DNA of 21,179 nucleotides from JBBSEZ01 sp038239195 (GCA_038239195.1 JBBSEZ010000142.1:1-21179), one strand, 5' to 3'. Counted from the first letter of the stretch, positions 1 through 7,071 are shown. Notes: generated by a model from the letters alone, not told the origin. Numbers and translations are program-made.

Positions 1-18
1 AGGTATCATCGTCCACAC
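1..18 (-). CDS. 5' tip of an unidentified gene running off the left edge (possible transposase)
   Basis: On the minus strand a GTG at 18-16 opens a frame reading V-W-T-M-I-P before the window ends. It is preceded at the right distance by a strong ribosome binding site (AAAGGGAGG, 34-26, seven bases from the GTG). The fragment is too short to identify. I infer a transposase because the sequence between this start and position 143 is non-coding, AT-richer than the neighbourhood, carries a nested hairpin over the ribosome binding site, and abuts the point where hsdS loses its family sequence. The frame could equally begin at the in-frame ATG at 9-7. Confidence 0.3.
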
Positions 19-75
19 GAGGGTGCCTCCCTTTATCTCGAGACCACCTACTCTTGGTCTAGGAAGGCACTCCTC
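19..75 (-). promoter_or_regulatory. Nested hairpin covering the ribosome binding site of the left-edge gene
   Basis: The outer arms, 19-32 and 61-75, pair over about 13 positions with one bulged base and one mismatch. The inner arms, 41-46 (AGACCA) and 55-60 (TGGTCT), pair perfectly around an eight-base loop. On the minus strand the 5' outer arm (CCTTCCT side) covers the AAAGGGAGG ribosome binding site. Fold-back hairpins that mask the transposase start are known from several insertion-sequence families, where they stop translation of read-through transcripts. That role here is inference. Confidence 0.4.
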
Positions 76-116
76 TTTTTCTAGCTACCTCCGTACTCCC
101 AATAGTGGACGAACGA

Positions 117-1043
117 TCAGACAAATCTGCGAAAGTTCAGACAGGGCAGTACGCGAGACGACGAGTTCGCGATCCCGTGTTCGTTGGTGAATTCCACCGT
201 ATCGGACGCGACCTTTCCGTGGAATGCGCGGATGTCGGGCAAAGCAAGCCAAGGTATTGATCCACCCCACCACTCGGGGCGATATCTGCTCGGTGTATGT
301 CCGCTTTCCAATCTCGCGAGGTCTCGAAGCAACTGCCATTCCCAGCCCTTCAGACCCGGACCTGGGATCGGCCGCACGGATAAGGGTGTGATTCCGTTGA
401 ACGCGTCCCGTAGATACCCGTTTGCCAAAGCATTGGCGGCTTCGAGGCGGACCCCAGCGGCGGCTCGCGCCCGCTCCACGGCGGCTATCTGCCCGCGCAG
501 GATAGATGCAATCCGCTGTTGTTCGGTGATGGAAGGCGCTATCAGGGGGAACCTGGCTAACACCCCCTGATTGATCGTTGCGATGCCGGTCGTCTGCTTT
601 GCGTGGGCCAAGAAATAGGCTTTCCCACACGGTGACGCAATTTGCGCAGAGATGAACTCTGGCGAGAACTGCTTCGGGTCAAAACGTACCCGGAAGATGT
701 GGTTCTGGTGGATGCACAGCGGCAGTTCCCCCTGCCAGAGCGTGCCACGGCCCAACTTATCGACGTCCCCGCCCTCTGTCAGAAGTAGGTCCCCAACCCG
801 CAGACGAAGCTTCTCAATCTCCTCTTCACTCGCCTCGACCTCGTATACGTCCGACAGGTCCAAATGGGCATCCTTGACGTTGGCAACGCGAAGGTAAGGT
901 ACTTTACGGGCCCGGCTACCGCCCAACTTCCTCCCAAGCGTCACTCCCGAGACGATCTCCCCGACTTTCCCCAGATGGACGCACTGCCACCCCGATGGAG
1001 GAAACGCCGGTTGTGACCAGTTATCGCCCTTCGCCTGCGTCAT
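117..1043 (-). pseudogene. hsdS: Type I restriction-modification specificity subunit HsdS, truncated in second recognition domain
   Basis: HsdS gives a type I restriction-modification complex its DNA target through two target-recognition domains (TRDs) separated by conserved helices. Residues about 17-190 form the first TRD. Residues 171-220 hold the central conserved helix with the family signature E-Q-Q-R-I-A-S-I-L. Residues about 232-300 begin the second TRD (G-W-E-W-Q, then I-P-W-L-A-L-P-D-I-R and N-S-S-S-R-V-L-P). Family members usually continue with a Cys-Leu-Ser-Arg-Thr-Ala-Ser-type segment and reach 400 residues or more. Here the match ends at residue 300, and eight foreign codons lead to a stop. 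The ATG overlaps the stop of a 21-codon ORF (ATGA), implying coupled translation. The product could recognise only half a site unless two copies dimerise, as some natural half-HsdS proteins do. Confidence 0.8.
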
Positions 1044-1105
1044 GCCGCAAACATCCCCGCCTTGGTTTCGAGCATCCGCTCAGCTAACTGTGCCGCCGCC
1101 TTCAC
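1040..1105 (-). CDS. 21-codon coupled ORF matching the HsdR C-terminal tail
   Basis: A GTG at 1105-1103 overlaps the stop of the upstream 164-aa frame (GTGA), and its TGA overlaps the hsdS ATG (ATGA). Its 21 residues end in E-T-K-A-G-M-F-A-A. The full HsdR encoded at 3919-6426 ends in E-T-K-Q-R-M-F-A-A. Ungapped from the stops backwards, 12 of 21 residues are identical. The simplest reading is a relic of a second hsdR 3' end that originally overlapped hsdS, now possibly serving as a translational bridge. The frame stays open upstream of the GTG, inside the neighbouring gene. Chance similarity of short Ala-rich tails cannot be excluded. Confidence 0.45.
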   Translation of the reverse strand: MKAAAQLAERMLETKAGMFAA

Positions 1106-1530
1106 TCGGTCGGGAGCGTCCAGTGCTTGGCGGGCTGACCTGGCTCGATCATCATGACTTCGGCATAGAGCGGCCGGACATTCTCGACCTCGGTGTAGGT
1201 CCCGTCCACGTCCTGCCATTCAAAGATGACGGAACCATTGACCCCGGGGGCGACGCGGTGGGGTGGGGGCACGCCAGTCTGGTAAAACGTGTAAGCCAGC
1301 CCGATGGCCGAGGCGAGGAGCTCTAGCGACGGTGCTTCGGCACCATAGCCGTCCCAGTTGTCGTCGAGGTGTTGATAGGAAACGATCTCCTGCACCGCGG
1401 GCTCCCACGGCCCGGCGTCTTCAAGCGGTTTCTCGGCAGGGCGCTCCGCCGACGGCATGGAAAGGCCATTCCACTCACCGACCTCGTGGGCCCAGTCTTC
1501 TTTCGCTACGGGGCAATCCAGCACCGGCAT
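1102..1530 (-). CDS. Conserved hypothetical protein, 142 aa (NWDGYGA-type)
   Basis: The protein is soluble and acidic, with no signal peptide or membrane segment. I chose the ATG at 1530 because GGAGG lies seven bases upstream. A longer frame back to 1596 has an Arg-rich head that looks non-coding. The middle carries N-W-D-G-Y-G-A-E-A-P-S followed by a helix. The C-terminal half reads as a small beta-rich domain (G-S-V-I-F-E-W, then a Glu-rich strand) ending K-H-W-T-L. Small bacterial proteins of unknown function with a similar N-W-D-G-x-G-A start are familiar to me, but I know of no assigned role. It lies in the hsdR-hsdS run, 75 bases after the 182-aa gene, and its stop overlaps the 21-codon ORF. 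Toxin-antitoxin or accessory defence roles are possible but unproven. Confidence 0.65.
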   Translation of the reverse strand: MPVLDCPVAKEDWAHEVGEWNGLSMPSAERPAEKPLEDAGPWEPAVQEIVSYQHLDDNWDGYGAEAPSLELLASAIGLAYTFYQTGVPPPHRVAPGVNGSVIFEWQDVDGTYTEVENVRPLYAEVMMIEPGQPAKHWTLPTE

Positions 1531-1605
1531 GGCTCTACCTCCGGGGCGACCCGCCCAGCGGCATCGCAAGAACGCCGTCCTCTCGCTACAGGCCACCTTT
1601 TGCGA

Positions 1606-2154
1606 TCAGCGTTGAGCCCAGTCCTCGACCGTGCCGACTTCCTTGGTGACGACCCAAACCGGCTCACTGTTCGGCAGCCTCTCGGCAAGCCGCTTTCGTG
1701 CCGCCTCCGCCGCTTCTTCCGTCGGGAACCGAAGCTGCGGGTGGTCTTCACCAAACAGGATCGACGCGCCTTCGTCGATCAGCGCCTTGCGGCACTGCTC
1801 CGCCGTCACCGGGTCGCTCTTGCGGACGGCGGCGATCACCTGAAAGCGCAACATGCCGGCCGCGTGCGCCTCCGGCACTGTCAGGCCGCTGGCGAGGGCG
1901 ATCCGATCGCGGTATTCCCGGCCCTCGGCCTGCTCGTACGCCCGGAGGATCGTGGCGGTTCGGTCCTCATGAGGGGCCCGGTCCCATTTGTCCCAGATCA
2001 CGTTCACGCGGAGCTTCCCCGTCGGGAACTCCTCCTCCTCGATCATCGGCTGTCCCGACTGCCGGTCGGACTTCAGTTCGTCAACCAACCGCTCCACGAG
2101 GCCGCCGACCGTGCGGCGCGGCGGCTCCTCAAACCCTCTTCGATTCCGCGGCAT
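1606..2154 (-). CDS. Hypothetical protein, 182 aa, accessory gene in the type I locus
   Basis: The ATG at 2154 is supported by GAGGA six bases upstream. The N-terminus is basic (R-N-R-R-G-F then P-P-R-R). After that come a helix (V-E-R-L-V-D-E-L) and a segment with V-N-V-I-W-D-K-W-D and H-E-D-R-T-A-T-I-L-R-A-Y-E, a predicted strand-then-helix unit. A helical, charge-rich C-terminal half has Lys/Arg/Glu clusters and ends T-V-E-D-W-A. No signal peptide, membrane span or catalytic motif is evident. It lies between the 383-aa and 142-aa genes with gaps of 72 and 75 bases, consistent with one transcript. I do not recognise the family. The basic head and its location suggest, without proving, nucleic-acid or complex association. 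Confidence 0.6.
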   Translation of the reverse strand: MPRNRRGFEEPPRRTVGGLVERLVDELKSDRQSGQPMIEEEEFPTGKLRVNVIWDKWDRAPHEDRTATILRAYEQAEGREYRDRIALASGLTVPEAHAAGMLRFQVIAAVRKSDPVTAEQCRKALIDEGASILFGEDHPQLRFPTEEAAEAARKRLAERLPNSEPVWVVTKEVGTVEDWAQR

Positions 2155-2226
2155 GGTTCGTCCTCAGAAGTCGTCCGAATCGACAAGAAGCCATCCCGCG
2201 GCGCCCCGAACCATCCGGGCCTCTCG

Positions 2227-3378
2227 TCAATCGTCTGCCGCCACCGCGAAATCGTGCGGATCGTTGAGCCTGAACGAGCGCCCTTCGCGCAGCAAGACTC
2301 CGTGGCAGACAACAGTCTGCTGCTGATCGTGGGCAGCGATCGCCCCATGATACTCCTTTTCTGGCAGGTCAAAGGCCACCTTTCGCGCCTGAGCGTCCAC
2401 AAAAGCCAGCACGGTCACGCGGCCCGTCGCCCCACCCTCGGCGCGCTCCAGCTTGACAACGGGCCCACGCACCTCGAAGTCCTCCCGCGGCGACGTCTCC
2501 TTGAAATAACGGCCGGCTTCCTCGATCACCGGAAAGGCATCGGCCGGGAAGACGATTTTGCTTGGAACGGCATGATCCGGGGAAAGGGGGCGGCTGCGCG
2601 ACCAGGTGAAGGCGACTTCCAGCTCGTGACTGCCTTCCGGGCTACCTGTCATGCCGACCAAGGCGTCGCAGAGGTTGGCACTCACGCCGGTTCGGACGGA
2701 CTGGATGAAGCTCTCCAACTTGCCCGAGGAGGCGGCGGTTTCTGCCGCCGCCCGCGTGGCCGCCAGGGCACGGGCCAAGGTGAGCGTCACCCTGCGCTCG
2801 AAGGGATCGTCCATCTCGAAAAGGAGCCCGTTCCCGCCGGACAGGCTCGGCGCGACGCGGGAGAGGATAGTCAGCACGAAACTTCCTTCTTCCGTCTGGC
2901 CGAAGCGTGCTTTGCGCAGATATTCCATCGCCTGGACCGGCTTCCGGCTCGGGTAATAGGCTCGGGGCTCGGCTGCCGCACAGGCCGCCGCCAACATCAT
3001 GTCCTTCGCCTTCTGAAAGAACTGCGCGCCCTCCTCGAGCGGCAAACTGCCATCCCCCGGGTGGTGGGCCGCCAAGCGGAGGCGGACCACGTCGGCCGAA
3101 GTCATCAGCAGGTCGCGGAGTATCTCTAACTGGGACCGCTCCTCGACGGCCTCCAACGCACGAACGGCGTCGCTCATCCTCAAGGCAAAGTCTCGGAACG
3201 CGTGATTCAGTGGCAGGGCGATCTCGACTTCCTCGCCGTCCGGGTCGCGGTACAGCCAGGTCGATGAGTGGTTGGGCTGTTCGGCGACCATCGTCCACCC
3301 GGAGGAGCGCAGGTAGGCTGCCACCTCGAGTGGCCGCAGCGCCGAAAGCGCGATCGCGTCTCGAATGGTGACCTTCAT
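2227..3378 (-). CDS. Uncharacterised 383-aa protein translationally coupled to a DUF4365 gene
   Basis: The start overlaps the DUF4365 stop (ATGA, 3375-3378), and GGGGGAGGG precedes it, so the start is secure. Residues 1-60 form a small alpha/beta unit (L-R-S-S-G-W, then a D-G-E-E-V-E-I-A-L-P-L strand). Residues 60-260 are mostly helical, including S-Q-L-E-I-L-R-D-L-L, a P-S-R-K-P loop and a G-Q-T-E-x-G-S-F-V strand. Residues about 262-375 look like a compact beta domain ending G-R-S-F-R-L, possibly OB-like. There is no signal peptide, transmembrane segment or nucleotide-binding loop. I believe similar proteins of about 380-400 aa exist widely without a named function. The tight overlap with a putative nuclease-fold partner points to a two-protein unit. 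Confidence 0.7.
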   Translation of the reverse strand: MKVTIRDAIALSALRPLEVAAYLRSSGWTMVAEQPNHSSTWLYRDPDGEEVEIALPLNHAFRDFALRMSDAVRALEAVEERSQLEILRDLLMTSADVVRLRLAAHHPGDGSLPLEEGAQFFQKAKDMMLAAACAAAEPRAYYPSRKPVQAMEYLRKARFGQTEEGSFVLTILSRVAPSLSGGNGLLFEMDDPFERRVTLTLARALAATRAAAETAASSGKLESFIQSVRTGVSANLCDALVGMTGSPEGSHELEVAFTWSRSRPLSPDHAVPSKIVFPADAFPVIEEAGRYFKETSPREDFEVRGPVVKLERAEGGATGRVTVLAFVDAQARKVAFDLPEKEYHGAIAAHDQQQTVVCHGVLLREGRSFRLNDPHDFAVAADD

Positions 3379-3875
3379 GGAAGCCCTCCCCCACCCACAC
3401 GCTGCATGATCTGCCTGACGTCGGCCACGCCGACAACTTGCGCCCGCGGCAACCGAACGGTGATCGTATCAACATTCGGTACGTCGGGGTAGCCCCGCAG
3501 GGACAGCCAGTACCCGCAACGATGCAACGCCAGCGAGGTTTCTGTCTGAACCAGCCATGCATTCGCGTCCTTCGGGACGACGATCACCATCAGGATGCGC
3601 GGGACCTGATAGTCGGTGTGCCGCAAGTCGTGATAGTTCTTGACTGGCAACGGGAACGCAACGTACGAGTCCTTCACCACGTCTTGACTGGTGCATTTCA
3701 ACTGCAACTCAACCCGCGGAGAACGAAACATTCCTTTACCACCGCGCTCGCCCATCCCCCAATCGACGCTATCGTCGTCCAGGTCTGGCTTGTAGACATT
3801 GTACCCGGCAGTGGCCACGACAGCCCGGAAGTAGGCGTTGCTGAACTGTTCCTTCTGCTGGTTTTCGTCCATCAT
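3375..3875 (-). CDS. DUF4365 domain protein (nuclease-like fold suspected)
   Basis: This 166-aa protein matches the DUF4365 pattern along its whole length: an N-terminal helix (E-Q-F-S-N-A-Y-F), G-Y-N-V-Y-K-P-D-L-D-D-D-S-V-D-W, then V-E-L-Q-L-K-C-T. A K-N-Y-H-D-L-R segment, V-P-R-I-L-M-V-I-V-V-P and G-Y-W-L-S-L-R-G-Y-P follow, with an L-P-R-A strand near the end. The Asp in V-D-W and the E-x-Q-x-K triplet resemble the metal site of PD-(D/E)xK nucleases in a Q-x-K variant; catalysis is inference. I place the start at the ATG at 3875 (AGGG eight bases upstream) rather than at 3872 or the upstream TTG at 3896. It lies 43 bases after hsdR and overlaps the 383-aa gene by four bases, so it is probably co-transcribed with both. 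Confidence 0.8.
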   Translation of the reverse strand: MMDENQQKEQFSNAYFRAVVATAGYNVYKPDLDDDSVDWGMGERGGKGMFRSPRVELQLKCTSQDVVKDSYVAFPLPVKNYHDLRHTDYQVPRILMVIVVPKDANAWLVQTETSLALHRCGYWLSLRGYPDVPNVDTITVRLPRAQVVGVADVRQIMQRVGGGGLP

Positions 3876-3918
3876 GGCCGTCGCCCTTTTCCCCAAGCCC
3901 GGCGGCGGAACGCCCGCC

Positions 3919-6426
3919 TCAGGCCGCGAACATCCGCTGCTTCGTCTCCCGCAACAGCTCCGCCGGCTGCCCCGCCGCTTGCAACGCCGCCAACCCGCCG
4001 GCTGCCTTCACCTCCGGCGTCTGGAATATCTGCGAGCTCTCCAGCCCCTCGGTGCCGCCGCGTTCGAACTGGCTGGCGATGGCCTTGATCGTCGCCGCCG
4101 CCCTCGCCGGCAGCCCGTCGAGCCAGTCCTCGTGCTTGTACGTGAACGCCAGGGCCCGGTCGTGCCGCGTGCGCGGCCTCATGCCCCAGCCGAGCTCCCC
4201 TAGCACGTCGTACAGGTCGTACTCCTCCTTCTCGTCCACGAGCCGGACCAGGCTGGGCGAGTACCCCGCGCTCACCAGCACGCCAAGCAGTTCCTGCCGC
4301 GACGGCGGGTCGATCCACCGGCTGCGGAAGTCCGCGAGCGCGCCGACCTCCTTGACCAGTCGCGCGGCCAACTGGCTCTTGTAGTCCTCGAGCGGGACGG
4401 GCATTGCCTTGCCGTCCACCTGGGCCACGATGAACCGGCCCGCGTCGGTCACGTGGACGTCGAGCCCCTCGACGCTGATGGTCGGCTCGGGGGTGGGCGG
4501 AGGCGTGGGTGGACTATCCTCGCCTCCGTTGCCGCGCGGTTTCGTGCGGAAGTCTTCGCCGAACAGTCGCGTCGCGTCCGTGTAGTCGTAGACGCGAAAC
4601 ATCAGCTTGCCGGTCGGCAGGTCGATGCGCGTGCCGCGGCCCACCATCTGATAGAAACTAATCGGCGACTTCAGGTATTTGAAGAAGACGACGTTGCGGA
4701 TGCAGGGCACATCCACCCCGGTGGTGAGCAGCTCGACCGTGGTGGCGATGAAGTGACTGCGGGAAGAACCGCGCAGGTCGGGGAGCTGATCGTTGCCGTC
4801 CGACTCGGCCGTACACTTGAAGGCGTAGCAGTCCAACGGCGCCTTGCCGTTCTTCGCGCACCAAGCGACGTAGAGGTTGTTCAGGCAAACGGCGACGTCG
4901 CCGGCGTGGCGGTCGCGGGCACAAAACACGATCGTCTTCTGCTCGGGGCCCCCGGTGGCAAGGAGATGGTCGAACAGGTCCTGGCAGGTGGCCTGCACGC
5001 GGTCGGGCAGCAGGATGCGGTCTTCGTACTGCGTCTTCTCGTAGCGCTCCTCGAGCTGCTCGCGCGTGACCGGCAACCCGGTGCGCGCGTCGGTCGGATG
5101 GAGGGCCAGGATTTGATCGAGCGAGATGCCCGTCTCGTCCAGGTCGATGCGCCCTTTCTGGATCTCGCAGGCGGCCAGGTAGCCGTCCTCGATGGCCTGC
5201 ACCATGTCGTACTCGTATGCGGGCTCGCCGAAGTAGCGGAGGTTGTCGGCGCAGACGGCGGCGTCGGCCCGGGCCTCCTTCGACGTCAGGGCCGTTCCCG
5301 CCCCTTCGCCGCCCTTGACGCGGTAAGACGCGGAGGCCTCGGCGGCCAGCAGTTCTCCCTCCCCCAACTCCGGCATTTCCCAGGGGCTCGCGTCTCGGTC
5401 GCCCTCGGCGATCGCGCGGAGCTTCTCCGCCAACTGGCGCGGCGTGGCGGTAAGGCCGACCTGCACGGCGCCGGGGTTGCGCGTGAGCACCTGCGACCAC
5501 TTGCCCCAGGCGGAGCGGTGGCATTCGTCGATAACGATGTGGGTGAAGTAATCGTTCGCGTAGAAGGTCGTCAGCAGGCTGGCGTCGCCGTCCTCCCGGT
5601 CCACGCCGAGCGCCTGATAGGTGGCGACGTGAACCCGGGCGTTCTTTGCGTTGTTGGTGCCGTCGGGCCTCTTGAACACCTCGGCGGCCTCGGCGCCGAA
5701 GACGTCTTGCAACGCTTTCAGGGCCTGGGTGCGCAGCTCGTCGCGGTCGCAGACGAACAGGGCCCGCCGGAGCTGGCCCGCGTCGGCGATGCGCTTGAGC
5801 AGGTTGACGGCGATGAACGTCTTGCCGGCGCCCGTGGCGAGCGACAGCAGAGCGCGTTTGGGCTGCCCCAGGAGCTCGCAGCGGGCCATCTTTTCGAGCA
5901 CCGCGCGAACGGCGGCGTCCTGGTAGTAGCGCCGCGTGGCCTCGCCGCCGGCATAGGGCTGGAGCAAGGGCCGGGCCGAGTCCGCGTCCAGGCGCAGCCC
6001 CACGGCCTCTTCGTAGCGGGCGCGCAGATCGACCGGCGTCGGGAACTCCGCCAGGGGCTTGGGCGCGCTCGTGAGGCCGGTGAAGCGGTTGAACTCCACA
6101 AACAGGTGGCCGTTCGAGGAATAGACGAAGGGGACGTTGAGCCGTTTGCAGGCGGCATAGCCTTTGGCCTGGTCCAGGCCGTGCCCGGGGGGCAGCGCTT
6201 CCTTCTTGGCCTCGATCAGAGCGACCGCGACGGGTTGCGTGTCCGGGTTGACTTTGATGCGCAGGGTGTAGTCCACCCGGCCTCGCGCACGGCGCCGGCC
6301 CTTGCCGCCGAGCACCTCGATGGCGCCCGCCGTCTCCTCGCGCCGGATGAGGTCTTCGGTCCAGCCACGCTTGTGGATGGCGGGGTCGATCAACTTGGCT
6401 CGGGTGTCGGCTTCGTTGTGGCTCAT
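3919..6426 (-). CDS. hsdR: Type I restriction enzyme R subunit, EcoEI type (HsdR)
   Basis: HsdR is the ATP-driven translocase and nuclease of a type I restriction complex and works with HsdM2-HsdS. The ATG at 6426 has GGAGG nine bases upstream and begins M-S-H-N-E-A-D, giving 835 aa. The N-terminal nuclease domain shows D52, E72-A-K74 and the Q86-x3-Y90 motif. Helicase motifs follow: Walker A A-T-G-A-G-K-T (197-203), D-E-C-H (300-303), T-A-T-P (326-329) and Q-M-V-G-R-G-T-R (593-600). A Pro/Thr-rich linker near 638-648 leads into the EcoEI_R_C-type domain (about 650-835), ending E-T-K-Q-R-M-F-A-A. All catalytic residues look intact. The accessory genes and a damaged hsdS follow it. No hsdM lies in the window, so restriction activity depends on genes beyond the left edge or elsewhere. 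Confidence 0.93.
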   Translation of the reverse strand: MSHNEADTRAKLIDPAIHKRGWTEDLIRREETAGAIEVLGGKGRRRARGRVDYTLRIKVNPDTQPVAVALIEAKKEALPPGHGLDQAKGYAACKRLNVPFVYSSNGHLFVEFNRFTGLTSAPKPLAEFPTPVDLRARYEEAVGLRLDADSARPLLQPYAGGEATRRYYQDAAVRAVLEKMARCELLGQPKRALLSLATGAGKTFIAVNLLKRIADAGQLRRALFVCDRDELRTQALKALQDVFGAEAAEVFKRPDGTNNAKNARVHVATYQALGVDREDGDASLLTTFYANDYFTHIVIDECHRSAWGKWSQVLTRNPGAVQVGLTATPRQLAEKLRAIAEGDRDASPWEMPELGEGELLAAEASASYRVKGGEGAGTALTSKEARADAAVCADNLRYFGEPAYEYDMVQAIEDGYLAACEIQKGRIDLDETGISLDQILALHPTDARTGLPVTREQLEERYEKTQYEDRILLPDRVQATCQDLFDHLLATGGPEQKTIVFCARDRHAGDVAVCLNNLYVAWCAKNGKAPLDCYAFKCTAESDGNDQLPDLRGSSRSHFIATTVELLTTGVDVPCIRNVVFFKYLKSPISFYQMVGRGTRIDLPTGKLMFRVYDYTDATRLFGEDFRTKPRGNGGEDSPPTPPPTPEPTISVEGLDVHVTDAGRFIVAQVDGKAMPVPLEDYKSQLAARLVKEVGALADFRSRWIDPPSRQELLGVLVSAGYSPSLVRLVDEKEEYDLYDVLGELGWGMRPRTRHDRALAFTYKHEDWLDGLPARAAATIKAIASQFERGGTEGLESSQIFQTPEVKAAGGLAALQAAGQPAELLRETKQRMFAA

Positions 6427-6483
6427 CGGCTGCGACCTCCACCGCGGCCTGTTGCCACGGAGATGGCGAGCGCCCGGAGAAGG

Positions 6484-6538
6484 GGGCATCCGTTCGACGT
6501 TGCCCTCCTGGGAACATCGGAACCAGTGGGCATCCGTT
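6484..6538. repeat. Direct repeat GGGCATCCGTT upstream of hsdR
   Basis: Two identical 11-base copies, 6484-6494 and 6528-6538, start 44 bases apart in the 228-base gap before hsdR. Forty-four bases is about four helical turns, so a regulator could bind both copies on one face of the DNA. The placement 58 to 112 bases upstream of the hsdR ATG suits an operator. No convincing -10/-35 pair was found nearby. The function is inferred. Confidence 0.35.
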
Positions 6539-6654
6539 TAGTAGCATTTTGGCAGGCGAGGACGACGATCGCAGGCCCGGACGGAGGGCGGCGACCCAGC
6601 GGCGCAAGATCGATGCGCCGGAGGAGCGCGACGGGATGACTGCCTCCGCGGTCG

Positions 6655-7071
6655 TCAATCGACACCGATCGCCGCGCGCTCCAGGGCCGCCGCCCACTGG
6701 ATGCGTCGCTGGCGGAGGGCCCGGGTAAATTCCTCCACGCGCTGCCTGAGCCGAGGGGGGAGGTCGCCTCGAGCCAGGAGTTGGCTTCCCAGGCAGATGG
6801 CTTCGTGAAAATTGCCCGCCTGCGCCCAGCAACTCGCGGCACTGAAGCAGTGGACCCAGCTCTTCTCTTTGAGCCCCTGGGCCGCGCAGGCCTCACTCAG
6901 CCGTTCCTCGAGTTCGGCGGCCCGGGCGAAGCGCTCGGCGGCGGCGTCCGGTTGCTGCTCGGCGGCGAGCAACCGTCCTTCCACGATCAGGTTGGACTTC
7001 AAGGCCTCGTCGGCCTCGAAGGCTGCGCCCAATCCGTGCCGATCAATCCCCCGCGGGGGTGGCTGGTTCAT
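6655..7071 (-). CDS. Hypothetical helical (TPR-like) protein, 138 aa
   Basis: The ATG at 7071 overlaps the stop of the 193-aa gene (ATGA, 7068-7071), so the two are translationally coupled. The protein begins with a Pro-rich P-P-P-R-G-x-D-R-H-G-L-G and is then nearly all helix. A-A-E-R-F-A-R-A-A-E-L-E-E-R-L resembles the second helix of a tetratricopeptide unit, followed by a Cys/Trp-containing pair (F-S-A-A-S-C-W-A-Q-A-G-N-F-H-E-A) and an Arg-rich C-terminal helix. The pattern suggests two or three TPR-like repeats and a role in protein binding. No catalytic motif, signal peptide or membrane span is present. A longer frame open upstream to 7989 is an artefact of high GC. The obvious candidate partner is the coupled 193-aa protein. 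Confidence 0.65.
   Translation of the reverse strand: MNQPPPRGIDRHGLGAAFEADEALKSNLIVEGRLLAAEQQPDAAAERFARAAELEERLSEACAAQGLKEKSWVHCFSAASCWAQAGNFHEAICLGSQLLARGDLPPRLRQRVEEFTRALRQRRIQWAAALERAAIGVD

Larger units (their letters stand above)
1..143 (-). mobile_element. Probable insertion-sequence end interrupting hsdS
   Basis: The recognisable HsdS reading stops after the Arg-Val-Leu-Pro ending at position 144. The following sequence on the minus strand carries no family match and meets a stop eight codons later. By hand count the first 120 bases are about 52 percent GC, against well over 60 percent in most of the window. A structured leader and a start codon with a strong ribosome binding site follow, the usual layout at the 5' end of an insertion sequence. 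The motif TGTCTGA occurs twice near the boundary. Neither the far end of the element, nor a target-site duplication, nor a transposase domain is inside the window, so the call rests on context. Confidence 0.45.

Noticed and set aside
1369..3129. 586-codon plus-strand open frame across the accessory genes
   Set aside because: It runs opposite three genes with good ribosome binding sites and coupled starts, and shows only Arg/Leu/Pro-rich sequence with no family pattern.
4453..6639. 728-codon plus-strand open frame opposite hsdR
   Set aside because: It is the complement of a clear HsdR with all motifs. The product is Val/Leu/Arg/Gly-rich without domains, and long antisense frames are expected at this GC content.
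4658..6832. 724-codon minus-strand frame overlapping hsdR in another phase
   Set aside because: The product is an Arg/Pro/Gly-rich frame-shifted reading of hsdR, with no start signal of its own.
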